Positions 9,030 to 15,831 of a DNA stretch of 18,058 nt are shown here, one piece after another. Origin of the DNA: Betaproteobacteria bacterium. Lineage in GTDB: Bacteria > Pseudomonadota > Gammaproteobacteria > Burkholderiales > SG8-39. The notes below the pieces were generated by a model. The model was not told the DNA's origin. It saw only the letters and a list, made by a program, of their open reading frames with translations, and did no database searches. Location: the NCBI GenBank assembly GCA_011391185.1, contig JAABRB010000029.1, positions 1-18,058 of the forward strand. The letters are read 5' to 3'. Made by a program: the position numbers and the translations under genes. How positions within the stretch are numbered: the stretch's first letter is position 1; every line of letters starts with the position of its first letter.

Positions 9030-9060
9030 TGCAGGCACAGCCGCTTGCGGCAATCCTGCA
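9030..9060 (-). other. Intercistronic stem-loop between permease and amidohydrolase genes
   Basis: The 83-bp gap between the permease stop and the amidohydrolase start contains a nested inverted repeat. The outer arms are TGCAGG (9030-9035) and CCTGCA (9055-9060); the inner arms are GCCGC (9040-9044) and GCGGC (9047-9051). In the - strand transcript it would form an interrupted hairpin. No run of U follows, so it is not a simple intrinsic terminator. It could protect the 3' end of the upstream message or be an RNA processing site. The rest of the gap shows only the ribosome site of the next gene. Confidence 0.4.
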
Positions 9061-9069
9061 CGCCGGTGC

Positions 9070-9867
9070 TCAGGTCTCCTGTTTGACTTCCGATTCGTGC
9101 CAGTTGCCCAGCGCGAGCTTGGACAGAAACACCATCAACAGGAAAAGCGTCACGCCCGTCACCGTGATCAGCAGCAGCGCAGCGAAGAGTAGCGGAATGT
9201 TGATCTGGTAGCCGGCCTGCAGGATCTGGTAGGCGAGCCCGGCGGAAGTGCCACCGGTGCCGGCGACAAACTCCGCCACCACCGCGCCGATCAGCGCGAG
9301 CCCCGAAGAGATGCGCAGGCCGCCGAAGAAGTAGGGCGCCGCCGAGGGAATGCGGAGCTTGACCAGCGTCTGCCAGCGGCTCGCCTTGTTCATCCGGAAG
9401 AGGTTCACCAGCCCGGGGTTGACGCTACGCAACCCGAGCGTGGTGTTCGAGATGATCGGGAACAGCGCGACGATCGTGGCGCAGACGACCAGCGCGATCG
9501 TCGGATGCTTCACCCAGATGATGATGAGCGGCGCGATGGCGACGATCGGCGTCACCTGCAGCAGCACCGCGTAGGGAAACAGGCTCGCCTCGACCACGCG
9601 GCTCTGCACGAACAGGAATGCGATGACGGTGCCGACCAGCACCGCCAGAAAGAACGCGCCGAAAGTGATCTTGAGCGTGATCATCAGCGATCTGTAGAGC
9701 AGATCCCATTCCGCGATCAGCGTCTGCAGCACGACCGCCGGCGCCGGGACGATGAACTTCGAGATCGAGAAGGCTTGCACCACGAAGTGCCAGGCGAGCA
9801 AGATCAGCACGCCGACCGCGATCGGCGCCCCCCACTTCAGCATGCGGCCGTTGCGTGCTGGGCTCAC
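9070..9867 (-). CDS. ABC transporter permease, SsuC/TauC/ThiX-like (copy 1)
   Basis: This 265-residue inner-membrane permease of the BPD_transp_1 type has about six hydrophobic helices. It forms the channel of a sulfonate/nitrate/taurine-like importer. The cytoplasmic EAA loop that contacts the ATPase lies near residues 159-181 (KASRWQTLVKLRIPSA), followed by GLRISSGLALIGAVVAEF, which is characteristic of this subfamily. GTG at 9867 overlaps the ATPase stop (GTGA), so it is coupled to the ATPase; an in-frame ATG eight codons in is a less likely start. It is strongly similar to the permease at 17251-18027. With the adjacent ATPase and binding protein it makes a complete importer. This transporter group also serves aromatic carboxylates and other small organic anions, so sulfonate transport should not be assumed. 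Confidence 0.95.
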   Translation of the reverse strand: MSPARNGRMLKWGAPIAVGVLILLAWHFVVQAFSISKFIVPAPAVVLQTLIAEWDLLYRSLMITLKITFGAFFLAVLVGTVIAFLFVQSRVVEASLFPYAVLLQVTPIVAIAPLIIIWVKHPTIALVVCATIVALFPIISNTTLGLRSVNPGLVNLFRMNKASRWQTLVKLRIPSAAPYFFGGLRISSGLALIGAVVAEFVAGTGGTSAGLAYQILQAGYQINIPLLFAALLLITVTGVTLFLLMVFLSKLALGNWHESEVKQET

Positions 9868-10685
9868 GATTCGGTCGGCCCCTGGGCGCTCGCCTCGGCG
9901 AGCAGCTCCGAGAGCGCCTTCGCATGGGCGGCGAAGCCCTGCGTGACGCGGAAGTCATCCGTGCGCGGATGCGGCTCGTCGATCACGACCTCCTTCAGCA
10001 CCCGTCCCGGTCGCGCCGCCATCACGACGACGCGCGTCGAGAGGAACACCGCCTCGTAGATGCTGTGGGTGACGAAGATGACGGTCAGCTTCTTTTTCCA
10101 CCAGAGCTGAATCAGGTCGGAATCGAGCCGGTTGCGGGTGAACTCGTCGAGCGCGCCGAACGGCTCGTCCATCAGCAGCAGGTTCGGCTCGGTCACGAGC
10201 GCTCGCGCGATCGACACGCGCATCTGCATGCCGCCCGAGAGCTGCCGCGGATAGTGCCGCTCGAACCCGGTCAGGCCAACGAGCGCGAGCGCATCGGCCA
10301 CGCGCGCGTCCGCATCGGCACGCGGCATGCGCGCGAGATCGAGCGGCAGGCGCACGTTCCCCTGCACCCGCGCCCAGGGCATGAGCGTGGCGTCCTGGAA
10401 CACCATGACGAGATTGCGGCCGGCTTCGCCGACATGGTCGTGGCCGCCGCCCCACCAGAGCAGCCGTCCGGTCGAGGGCCCGGCCAGGTTGGAGATCATG
10501 TTCAGCAGCGTCGATTTCCCGCATCCGGAGGGCCCGAGCAGCGTGACGAACTCGCCGGGGCGAATGCTGAGGTCGATCGGGTCGAGCGCGCGCGTGCCAT
10601 TCTGGAACACCTTGTCGGCGCCCAGAACCTGGACGACCGGCGTGCGCGCAGAAGCGGCCTCGATCGCGGGTGCGACAACGGGCAT
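9864..10685 (-). CDS. ABC transporter ATP-binding protein, SsuB/TauB-like
   Basis: This 273-residue cytoplasmic ATPase energises the importer. All nucleotide-binding elements are present: Walker A GPSGCGKST (51-59), Q-loop Q97 in VFQDATLMPW, signature LSGGMQ (149-154), Walker B LLLMDEP (169-175), D-loop GALD and switch histidine H207. The Q-loop continuation L-M-P-W is typical of the nitrate/sulfonate/taurine subfamily. ATG at 10685 has no clear Shine-Dalgarno sequence. It comes 77 bp after the binding-protein stop, across a strong hairpin (10727-10754), which fits lower expression of the ATPase than of the binding protein. The stop overlaps the permease start. Confidence 0.96.
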   Translation of the reverse strand: MPVVAPAIEAASARTPVVQVLGADKVFQNGTRALDPIDLSIRPGEFVTLLGPSGCGKSTLLNMISNLAGPSTGRLLWWGGGHDHVGEAGRNLVMVFQDATLMPWARVQGNVRLPLDLARMPRADADARVADALALVGLTGFERHYPRQLSGGMQMRVSIARALVTEPNLLLMDEPFGALDEFTRNRLDSDLIQLWWKKKLTVIFVTHSIYEAVFLSTRVVVMAARPGRVLKEVVIDEPHPRTDDFRVTQGFAAHAKALSELLAEASAQGPTES

Positions 10686-10726
10686 GGCGGATGGTGGGGG
10701 TGCGCCTGGATTCGCGTGCGACAGCG

Positions 10727-10754
10727 GCCGGGACGCGGCGGAACGCGTCCCGGC
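10727..10754 (-). other. Perfect 11-bp inverted repeat (stem-loop) between binding-protein and ATPase genes
   Basis: GCCGGGACGCG at 10727-10737 and CGCGTCCCGGC at 10744-10754 are exact inverted copies separated by 6 nt, inside the 77-bp gap between two genes of the same operon. The transcript would form a very stable GC-rich hairpin. No U-run follows it, so full intrinsic termination is unlikely. Such structures between the first and second cistrons of ABC importer operons commonly stabilise the upstream binding-protein message (the malE-malF arrangement is a known example); applying that here is inference. Confidence 0.6.
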
Positions 10755-10762
10755 AGACCGTG

Positions 10763-11770
10763 TCAGGGCATGACCCGGATGTCCTTCACGAATTGCAGCG
10801 TATAGGCGCGGCTCACGTCCACATCGGGCTTGAGCAGCTCCGCCTTGACCATGTAATCGTGCGTCTTCTTCCAGCGCTCGGCGGTCATGGTGCCGATGCC
10901 GGAGTTCGCGGCGTCCCCGCCGGTGAGGAGCTTCTGCTCCTTCAGCTTGGTGATCGCGTAGGCGAGCTGGTCGTCGCTCATCTTCGGGTTGTCCTTTTTG
11001 ATCAACGCGTTCGCAGGCGCCTGATCATTCAGGTAGCTCTTCCAGCCCTCAAGCGAAGCCTGCACGAAGCGCTTCACCACGTCGGGCTTCTCCTTCACCA
11101 GCTTTTGCGTGGTGACGATCGTCGTGCCGTAGGGCGGGAAGCCGTCGCGCGCGAACAGGAAGAACTTGGCCTTGGTCCCGGCCTTCTCTGCCTGGAATGG
11201 TTCGGAGGACAGATACGCCTGCTGCGCGACGTTCGGGTCGGCAAAGAATGGCTGCAGGTTGAAGGTGTAGGGCCGGACCTGGTCCTCGCTGTAACCGTAC
11301 TTGTCCTTCATCCAGGGCCACCAGGAAGACCTTCCGGCCGTGGCGACCAGGATGGTCTTGCCCTTGAGGCTCCCGAGATTCGGCACATCCGGGTGCGTCA
11401 TGAGACCCTGGAGATCGTGCTGGAACGAGACCGCCACGGTCACCGGATCGCCACCCTGCTCGAGCGTCTTCAGCACCTGGAAGTCGTAGCCCATGTGCAT
11501 GTCCGCCTGACCGGCGAGCATCAGCTGCATGCCGTGCACCTGCGGGCCGCCCATCTTGACGGTGACATCGAGACCGTGCTTCTTGTACAGGCCGGTGGCG
11601 AGCGCCTGGTAGAAGCCGCCGTGCTCGGCCTGCGCGAACCAGCTGGTGAGGAAGGTGACTTTGTCTTGCGCGTGCGCCGCGGGGGCAAGCGCTGCCGCGG
11701 CGGCGAATGCCATGACCAGCCGCCACGGGCGCCGCCCCAATCCCGATGCGAGTGCGATGCGATTTTTCAT
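10763..11770 (-). CDS. ABC transporter substrate-binding protein, NMT1/THI5-like
   Basis: This 335-residue periplasmic solute-binding protein begins with a clear Sec signal peptide: basic MKNR...RRPWR, an alanine-rich core, and probable cleavage after AHA at residue 34, before QDKVTF. The mature part is an NMT1/THI5/SsuA-type two-lobed protein, with recognisable segments LTSWFAQAEHGGFYQALATG and GSLKGKTILVATAGRSSW. It would capture the ligand for the ATPase and permease encoded just downstream. ATG at 11770 is supported by the signal peptide and by a strong GGAGGGGG ribosome site; the 48-residue in-frame extension back to a GTG at 11914 has no signal character. It is the first gene after the promoter at 12005-12034. 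The ligand could be an aromatic carboxylate, a sulfonate or another organic anion, and the sequence alone does not decide. Confidence 0.95.
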   Translation of the reverse strand: MKNRIALASGLGRRPWRLVMAFAAAAALAPAAHAQDKVTFLTSWFAQAEHGGFYQALATGLYKKHGLDVTVKMGGPQVHGMQLMLAGQADMHMGYDFQVLKTLEQGGDPVTVAVSFQHDLQGLMTHPDVPNLGSLKGKTILVATAGRSSWWPWMKDKYGYSEDQVRPYTFNLQPFFADPNVAQQAYLSSEPFQAEKAGTKAKFFLFARDGFPPYGTTIVTTQKLVKEKPDVVKRFVQASLEGWKSYLNDQAPANALIKKDNPKMSDDQLAYAITKLKEQKLLTGGDAANSGIGTMTAERWKKTHDYMVKAELLKPDVDVSRAYTLQFVKDIRVMP

Positions 11771-11772
11771 GA

Positions 11773-11880
11773 TCAACCCCCTCCGTTGAGTAATCCGTCT
11801 CCAGGAAAATACCGGGGAACGTAGCGGATGACCGACACGCGTGGCACCTTCCTGCGGCGCTTTTCTGGTTGGATGGTCAT
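11773..11880 (-). CDS. Possible 35-residue upstream (leader) ORF
   Basis: An ATG at 11880 preceded by GGGAG at 8 nt opens a 35-codon frame that ends with TGA at 11773, 2 nt before the start codon of the substrate-binding protein. The predicted peptide is very basic at the start (MTIQPEKRRRKVPR) and ends in GLLNGGG; I recognise no family. Its last codons overlap the ribosome site of the downstream gene, so if translated it would couple to, or interfere with, initiation at 11770. In GC-rich DNA a 35-codon frame can occur by chance, and the peptide could equally be meaningless. Confidence 0.25.
   Translation of the reverse strand: MTIQPEKRRRKVPRVSVIRYVPRYFPGDGLLNGGG
11777..11784 (-). promoter_or_regulatory. 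Strong Shine-Dalgarno site of the substrate-binding protein gene
   Basis: On the - strand the sequence GGAGGGGG lies 6 nt before the ATG at 11770. This is the best ribosome site in the downstream operon and fixes the start at 11770 rather than at the in-frame GTG at 11914. It fits the need for excess binding protein over the membrane components. Confidence 0.8.
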
Positions 11881-12004
11881 CTGGACGGCTCCCGGTCGCG
11901 AACGCGCATGACACGCGCTGCCGCGAGCAATCTCCGACTGCCGCGCCCCGGCGTTGCGCCGTCGACGCTGCAGCTGACCGCTTCTACCCACGACTGACGC
12001 CCGA

Positions 12005-12034
12005 CTTATAGACCTTCGCTGATCGGCGTGTCAA
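12005..12034 (-). promoter_or_regulatory. Sigma70-type promoter for the ABC/amidohydrolase/UbiD operon
   Basis: On the - strand a perfect -35 hexamer TTGACA (12029-12034) is followed after 18 nt by TATAAG (12005-12010), matching five of six positions of the consensus -10. Transcription would start near 11998 and give a leader of about 230 nt before the binding-protein ATG at 11770. It is the only near-consensus promoter I found in the window's gaps. It would let the importer operon be expressed apart from the upstream permease/oxidase/UbiD/Mo-subunit genes. Confidence 0.7.
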
Positions 12035-12156
12035 GGGTCGGCGCGCGCTGCCATGGTTGCCGGCGCTCATGAAGCCCGCCGCCTTCGATTACCGCGCGCG
12101 CGCCGCTCGATCGGACATGAAGCCATTCCTTCAAGCGAGATGGCGCGGCTGCGCTT

Positions 12157-14439
12157 TCACCTTTTTGCCCCGATCGCCCGCCACACGCGCTCGGACGTTG
12201 CCGGCAGCTCGATGTGCTCGATGCCGAGCGCGTCGCAGATCGCATTCGCCACCGTGGCGAGCGACGGCGTGGTGCCGCCTTCGCCGCCGCCGCGCAGGCC
12301 GAGGGGATTGGTGCTCGAGGGCACTTCGCTGATGTCGGTGGTGAACCACGGGAACTGGTCGGCGCGCGGCATGGCGTAGTCCATGAAGGTCGCCGACAGC
12401 AGCTGGCCGGTCTCGGGATCGTAGGCGAGCCGCTCCCAGAGCGCCTGGCCGACGCCCGCGACGATGCCGCCGTGGGTCTGGCCGTGCAGGATCAGGGGAT
12501 TCACCGCGCGCCCGACGTCGTCCACCGAGGTGTAGCGCGCGATCTCCACAACGCCGGTCTCCGGGTCGATCTCGACCTCGCATACCGCGCAGCCGAACGC
12601 GAAGGAGGGCACCGGGTCGGTGTTGTCGTGCTCGCCTGCGAGCGGCGCGAGCTCGGCGAGGCTCACGCTGCGGTCGGTGCCCTTGACGCGGAATGTTCCC
12701 GCCGAGAACTCGATATCCGCGCCGGCGGCCTCCAGCCGGTCCGCGGCGGCCTGCCGGCCCTTCTCGATGATCGCCTTGCAGGCAAGGTTGATCACCACCG
12801 CGCCCATGCGCATCGAGCGCCCCGAATGGGTGCCGCCGCCGGTCGGGGAAACGTCGGTGTCGCCCGCGAGCAGGCGCACGCGCGCAAAGCCGGCGCCGAG
12901 CCACTCGGCGATGAGCTGCGCGAAGCTCGTCTCGTGCCCCTGGCCCGAGGAGATGGTGCCGAGCACCACGTCCACCGAGCCGTCGGGCTTCACGGTGATC
13001 TCGGCGCGCTCGCGCGGTGCGCCGCTATTCAGCTCGATGTAGTTGCCCATGCCGATGCCGCGATAGCGGCCGCGCGCGCGCGCCTCGGCCCTTCTTCTCT
13101 CGAAACCGCCCCATTCGGCGAGCGCGAGGGCACGTGCCTGCGTCGCGGCATAGTCGCCGCTGTCGTACGTCAGGCCCTGGTTGTTGCGGTAGGGAAACGA
13201 GCGGATCAGGTTCCGGCGGCGCAGTTCGGTGCGGTCGAAGCCGTGGCGGCGCGCCGCGAGATCGATCAGTCGCTCGATCACGAACATCACCTCGGGCCGG
13301 CCGGCGGCGCGGTAGGGCGAGGTGGGCGTGGTGTTGGTCGCCAGCGCACGCGCCCGAAAAAGTACGCAAGGCAGGTGGTAGACGGAGGTGGCGACGCCCA
13401 CGCCCTTGGTGAGCGGGATATAGGAGAGCGCGTGCGCGCCGACGTTGCTGGTGTTCGCCGAGCGAAGCGCGAGGAAGCGGCCTTCCGCATCGAGCGCGAG
13501 CTCGGCCTGCACCGAAAGGTCGCGCGCGTGGTCGTCCGAGAGGAAGCATTCCTGCCGCTCGGCGCGCCATTTCACCGGGCGGCCGAGGCGCCGCGACGCC
13601 CACGCCACCAGGGGAATCTCCGGGCAGATGTAGTTGCGCGTGCCGAAGCTGCCGCCGACATCGCGCGCGACGAAGCGCACTGCGCTCTCGGGCACGCCGA
13701 GCGCGGCGGCCGCGTCGGCGCGAAAGCGCTGCACGCCGCCGCTGGGCGCATGGATGGTGTAGCGGCCGTCCTCGAACGAAGCGAGCGCGCAGCGCGGCTC
13801 GAGCGGCACGCCGGTGACGCGATTGATCGTGGTCTCGAGGCGAACCACGTGGGCAGCGCGGCGAAACGCCGCCTCTACCGCCGCCGCATCGCCGACGTCG
13901 GCGTCGACCAGAACGTTGGAGCCGATCGATTCCCAGACCAGGGGCGCCTGGTCCGCGCGCCCACTTCTGCAGTTCGCGGGGAGGACGTCATACTCCACCA
14001 TGACGGCCTCGGCGCCGTCCCTCGCCGCCATCGGTGTCTCGGCGAGCACCATCGCGATCGCCTCGCCTACGAAGCGAGCCTTGTCTGCAGGCAGAACTGC
14101 GTAGGGCGGGATGGCGAATTCAGAGCCGTCGCGGTTCTTCAGCGCGACCTCGTGCGGGTTGACGGTCACCGGGCGGGTCGGAATGGGCTTGAGGCCGTCG
14201 GCCGCCGCGTCCTCGCCGGTCAGAACCGAGATCACTCCGGGCAGCGCCAGGGCAGCGGACTTGTCGATGTCGAGGATTCGGGCATGCGCATGCGGTGAGC
14301 GCACGATGCAGGCGTAGGCCTGGCCGGGAAAGTTCCAGTCGTCGCCGTAGCAGCCGCCACCGCGCAGCAGGCGATCGTCCTCCTTGCGCGGTACGGGTTT
14401 GCCGATGCCCTCGCGCGCGCCTGGTGCCGTAGAGTTCAT
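12157..14439 (-). CDS. Molybdopterin-binding large subunit, xanthine oxidase family, without adjacent partner subunits
   Basis: This 760-residue catalytic subunit (Ald_Xan_dh_C plus MoCoBD) is of the form II CoxL-like/aldehyde-oxidase type. Motifs are VGGSFGTRN (261-269) in the molybdopterin loop, SPYRAAGRPE (374-383) at the substrate loop, SGQGHETSFAQ in the second Mo-binding domain, and GGGEGGT with the presumed catalytic glutamate near E720. The substrate loop is not the CO dehydrogenase form. ATG at 14439 lies 19 bp after the UbiD stop and has a poor ribosome site, suggesting coupling to UbiD. No FAD or 2Fe-2S subunit adjoins it in the window. It must use partners from elsewhere, perhaps those at 1-1250, or obtain electrons otherwise. 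It is clearly divergent from the + strand large subunit, so it is not a recent duplicate. Confidence 0.94.
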   Translation of the reverse strand: MNSTAPGAREGIGKPVPRKEDDRLLRGGGCYGDDWNFPGQAYACIVRSPHAHARILDIDKSAALALPGVISVLTGEDAAADGLKPIPTRPVTVNPHEVALKNRDGSEFAIPPYAVLPADKARFVGEAIAMVLAETPMAARDGAEAVMVEYDVLPANCRSGRADQAPLVWESIGSNVLVDADVGDAAAVEAAFRRAAHVVRLETTINRVTGVPLEPRCALASFEDGRYTIHAPSGGVQRFRADAAAALGVPESAVRFVARDVGGSFGTRNYICPEIPLVAWASRRLGRPVKWRAERQECFLSDDHARDLSVQAELALDAEGRFLALRSANTSNVGAHALSYIPLTKGVGVATSVYHLPCVLFRARALATNTTPTSPYRAAGRPEVMFVIERLIDLAARRHGFDRTELRRRNLIRSFPYRNNQGLTYDSGDYAATQARALALAEWGGFERRRAEARARGRYRGIGMGNYIELNSGAPRERAEITVKPDGSVDVVLGTISSGQGHETSFAQLIAEWLGAGFARVRLLAGDTDVSPTGGGTHSGRSMRMGAVVINLACKAIIEKGRQAAADRLEAAGADIEFSAGTFRVKGTDRSVSLAELAPLAGEHDNTDPVPSFAFGCAVCEVEIDPETGVVEIARYTSVDDVGRAVNPLILHGQTHGGIVAGVGQALWERLAYDPETGQLLSATFMDYAMPRADQFPWFTTDISEVPSSTNPLGLRGGGEGGTTPSLATVANAICDALGIEHIELPATSERVWRAIGAKR

Positions 14440-14458
14440 GAGCGCGGCACGCAGCGGC

Positions 14459-15787
14459 CTACAGGTAGTTCTTCAGGTCGACCGGAGGATAGGCGACCTT
14501 GACGTAGCGCTTCGCCTCCGCGGCGGTGAGCGTGGCATCGATGATCGCCTTGCACGTCACGCCGTGGTCGTCGGAGGTCGGGTCGAGCTCGTTGCCGTGC
14601 GCGCCCGGGATCGGGACGAAACCGGAGTCCCAGCGCGTGCGCGTCGCGAGCGCCCACATCACGTCTGCGGGATCGAAGATGTCGACGTCCGAGTCGACCA
14701 CGATCACGGTCTTGAAGTTGACATGCGCGGCCATCGCGGCGAGCGCGACGTTGCGTGCCTCGCCCGGCTCGGGCTTCTCGAGCGCGATGATCGCGGTGAA
14801 GCCCGCAGCGTAAGGCGGCAGGTGCACTGCCGTGACGCGGCGGCTGATGTGGCGCGCGAAGCGCTCGAGCAGCGGCTCGCGCGTGATCATGTTGCCGACG
14901 CTCACGTGCTCGTAGCCGCCGCCGTTCATGGTCTGGAAGATGGGGTTCGCGCGGTGCGTGATCGCGGTGATCCGCGCGACGTGCTTCGGGTCGGCGCCGG
15001 AGTAGTGGCCGGTGAACTCGGCCATCGGGCCCTCCATCTGGCGCTCGCCCGCGAGCACCTCGCCCTCGAGCACGATCTCCGCGTGCGCCGGCACCATCAC
15101 GTCGCAGGTGAGCGCGCGCACGACCGGGATCGGCGCGCCGCGCAGCGCGCCTGCGACCTCGTACTCGTCGCCGTCGTAGCGAAACGCGCCTGCCATCATC
15201 ACGACCGGATCCGGGCCGATCGCCACGCAGAACGGCAGGTTCTTGCCCTGCGGCTCGATCCGGTCGAAGAACGCCTTGATGTGCCGCCAGATGTTCATGC
15301 TGATCCCGGTGCGGTCGCGGTCGTAGATCTGCATGCGGTTGTAGGAGAGGTTGTGGCGGCCGCTTTCCGGGTCGCGCGCGATCACCACGCCGGCGGTGAC
15401 GAACGCGCCCGCGTCGAGCGGCGAATGGGTCGGGATCGGCCACTGCGAAAGGTCGGGCGTGCGGATCACGTGCTCCTGGCAGGGGGCGTTGCCCACATGG
15501 GGCGCGAAGGGAATCGGGCGCTCGGTCGCGGCAGCCATGCGCGCGCGGACTGCGGGCGCCTCGCAGCCGAGCGCGAGCGCGATGCGCCGCGGGGCGGCGA
15601 GCATGCCGCCGACCACGGGCATCTGGTGCCCCTTGACGGAATGGAAGCAGGCGGCCTTCCCGGCGCGCTCGCAGGCGCGCAGGACTGCCCCCAGCTCGCG
15701 CACCGGGTCGACCGGCCGCCGAATCTCGTAGAGCTCGCCCGCTGCGCGCACGGCAGCGAGGAAACTGCGTAGATCGTGCACGCCCAT
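14459..15787 (-). CDS. UbiD-family prFMN-dependent (de)carboxylase, copy 2
   Basis: This 442-residue UbiD-family decarboxylase has a complete catalytic set when spaced against Fdc1 (numbering from memory). N146, H169 and E208 match the metal/prFMN ligands, and R151, E252 and E257 match the Arg-Glu-Glu network; the motifs are NLSYNR (146-151), PAHAEIVLEGE (233-243) and EGPMAEFTGHYS. The ATG at 15787 has an AAAGGAAA ribosome site 8 nt upstream. The frame stays open to 16594, but that extension lies within the FAD oxidase gene and lacks UbiD similarity. It lies 44 bp after the oxidase stop and 19 bp before the molybdopterin subunit. The prenyltransferase UbiX needed to make prFMN is not encoded in the window. 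The substrate is probably an aromatic or heteroaromatic acid. Confidence 0.94.
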   Translation of the reverse strand: MGVHDLRSFLAAVRAAGELYEIRRPVDPVRELGAVLRACERAGKAACFHSVKGHQMPVVGGMLAAPRRIALALGCEAPAVRARMAAATERPIPFAPHVGNAPCQEHVIRTPDLSQWPIPTHSPLDAGAFVTAGVVIARDPESGRHNLSYNRMQIYDRDRTGISMNIWRHIKAFFDRIEPQGKNLPFCVAIGPDPVVMMAGAFRYDGDEYEVAGALRGAPIPVVRALTCDVMVPAHAEIVLEGEVLAGERQMEGPMAEFTGHYSGADPKHVARITAITHRANPIFQTMNGGGYEHVSVGNMITREPLLERFARHISRRVTAVHLPPYAAGFTAIIALEKPEPGEARNVALAAMAAHVNFKTVIVVDSDVDIFDPADVMWALATRTRWDSGFVPIPGAHGNELDPTSDDHGVTCKAIIDATLTAAEAKRYVKVAYPPVDLKNYL

Positions 15788-15831
15788 TACCGGTTTCCTT
15801 TGCAAGGTTCTGCGCCGCGCGCGCGGACGGC

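Larger units (their letters stand above)
11771..12156 (-). other. 386-bp intergenic region with promoter and long leader
   Basis: This is the largest gap between genes in the window. It separates the molybdopterin-subunit gene (stop at 12157) from the substrate-binding-protein gene (start at 11770), both on the - strand. It holds the promoter at 12005-12034, about 230 nt of untranslated leader, the possible 35-codon ORF and the strong ribosome site. I looked for an intrinsic terminator after 12157 and found no hairpin followed by T residues. I also saw no recognisable riboswitch core such as the TPP motifs, although NMT1/THI5 relatives sometimes have one. Confidence 0.75.

Noticed and set aside
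11771..11914. N-terminal extension of the substrate-binding protein to a GTG at 11914
   Set aside because: It would bury the clear signal peptide that starts at 11770 and ignore the strong ribosome site directly before it.
11881..11991. Extension of the 35-codon leader frame to a GTG at 11991 (72 codons)
   Set aside because: The GTG would lie only a few nucleotides from the predicted transcription start and has no ribosome site; only the ATG at 11880 is worth keeping as a weak candidate.
11771..11998. A riboswitch in the long leader of the NMT1/THI5-type importer
   Set aside because: I looked for the conserved TPP-type core motifs because of the THI5 relationship and saw none, and no other known riboswitch core was recognisable.
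12214..14298. A 694-codon open frame on the + strand opposite the molybdopterin subunit gene
   Set aside because: It is a shadow frame of GC-rich codon bias: the protein is low-complexity, rich in R, A, G, H and D, with no domain, while the opposite strand has full family motifs.
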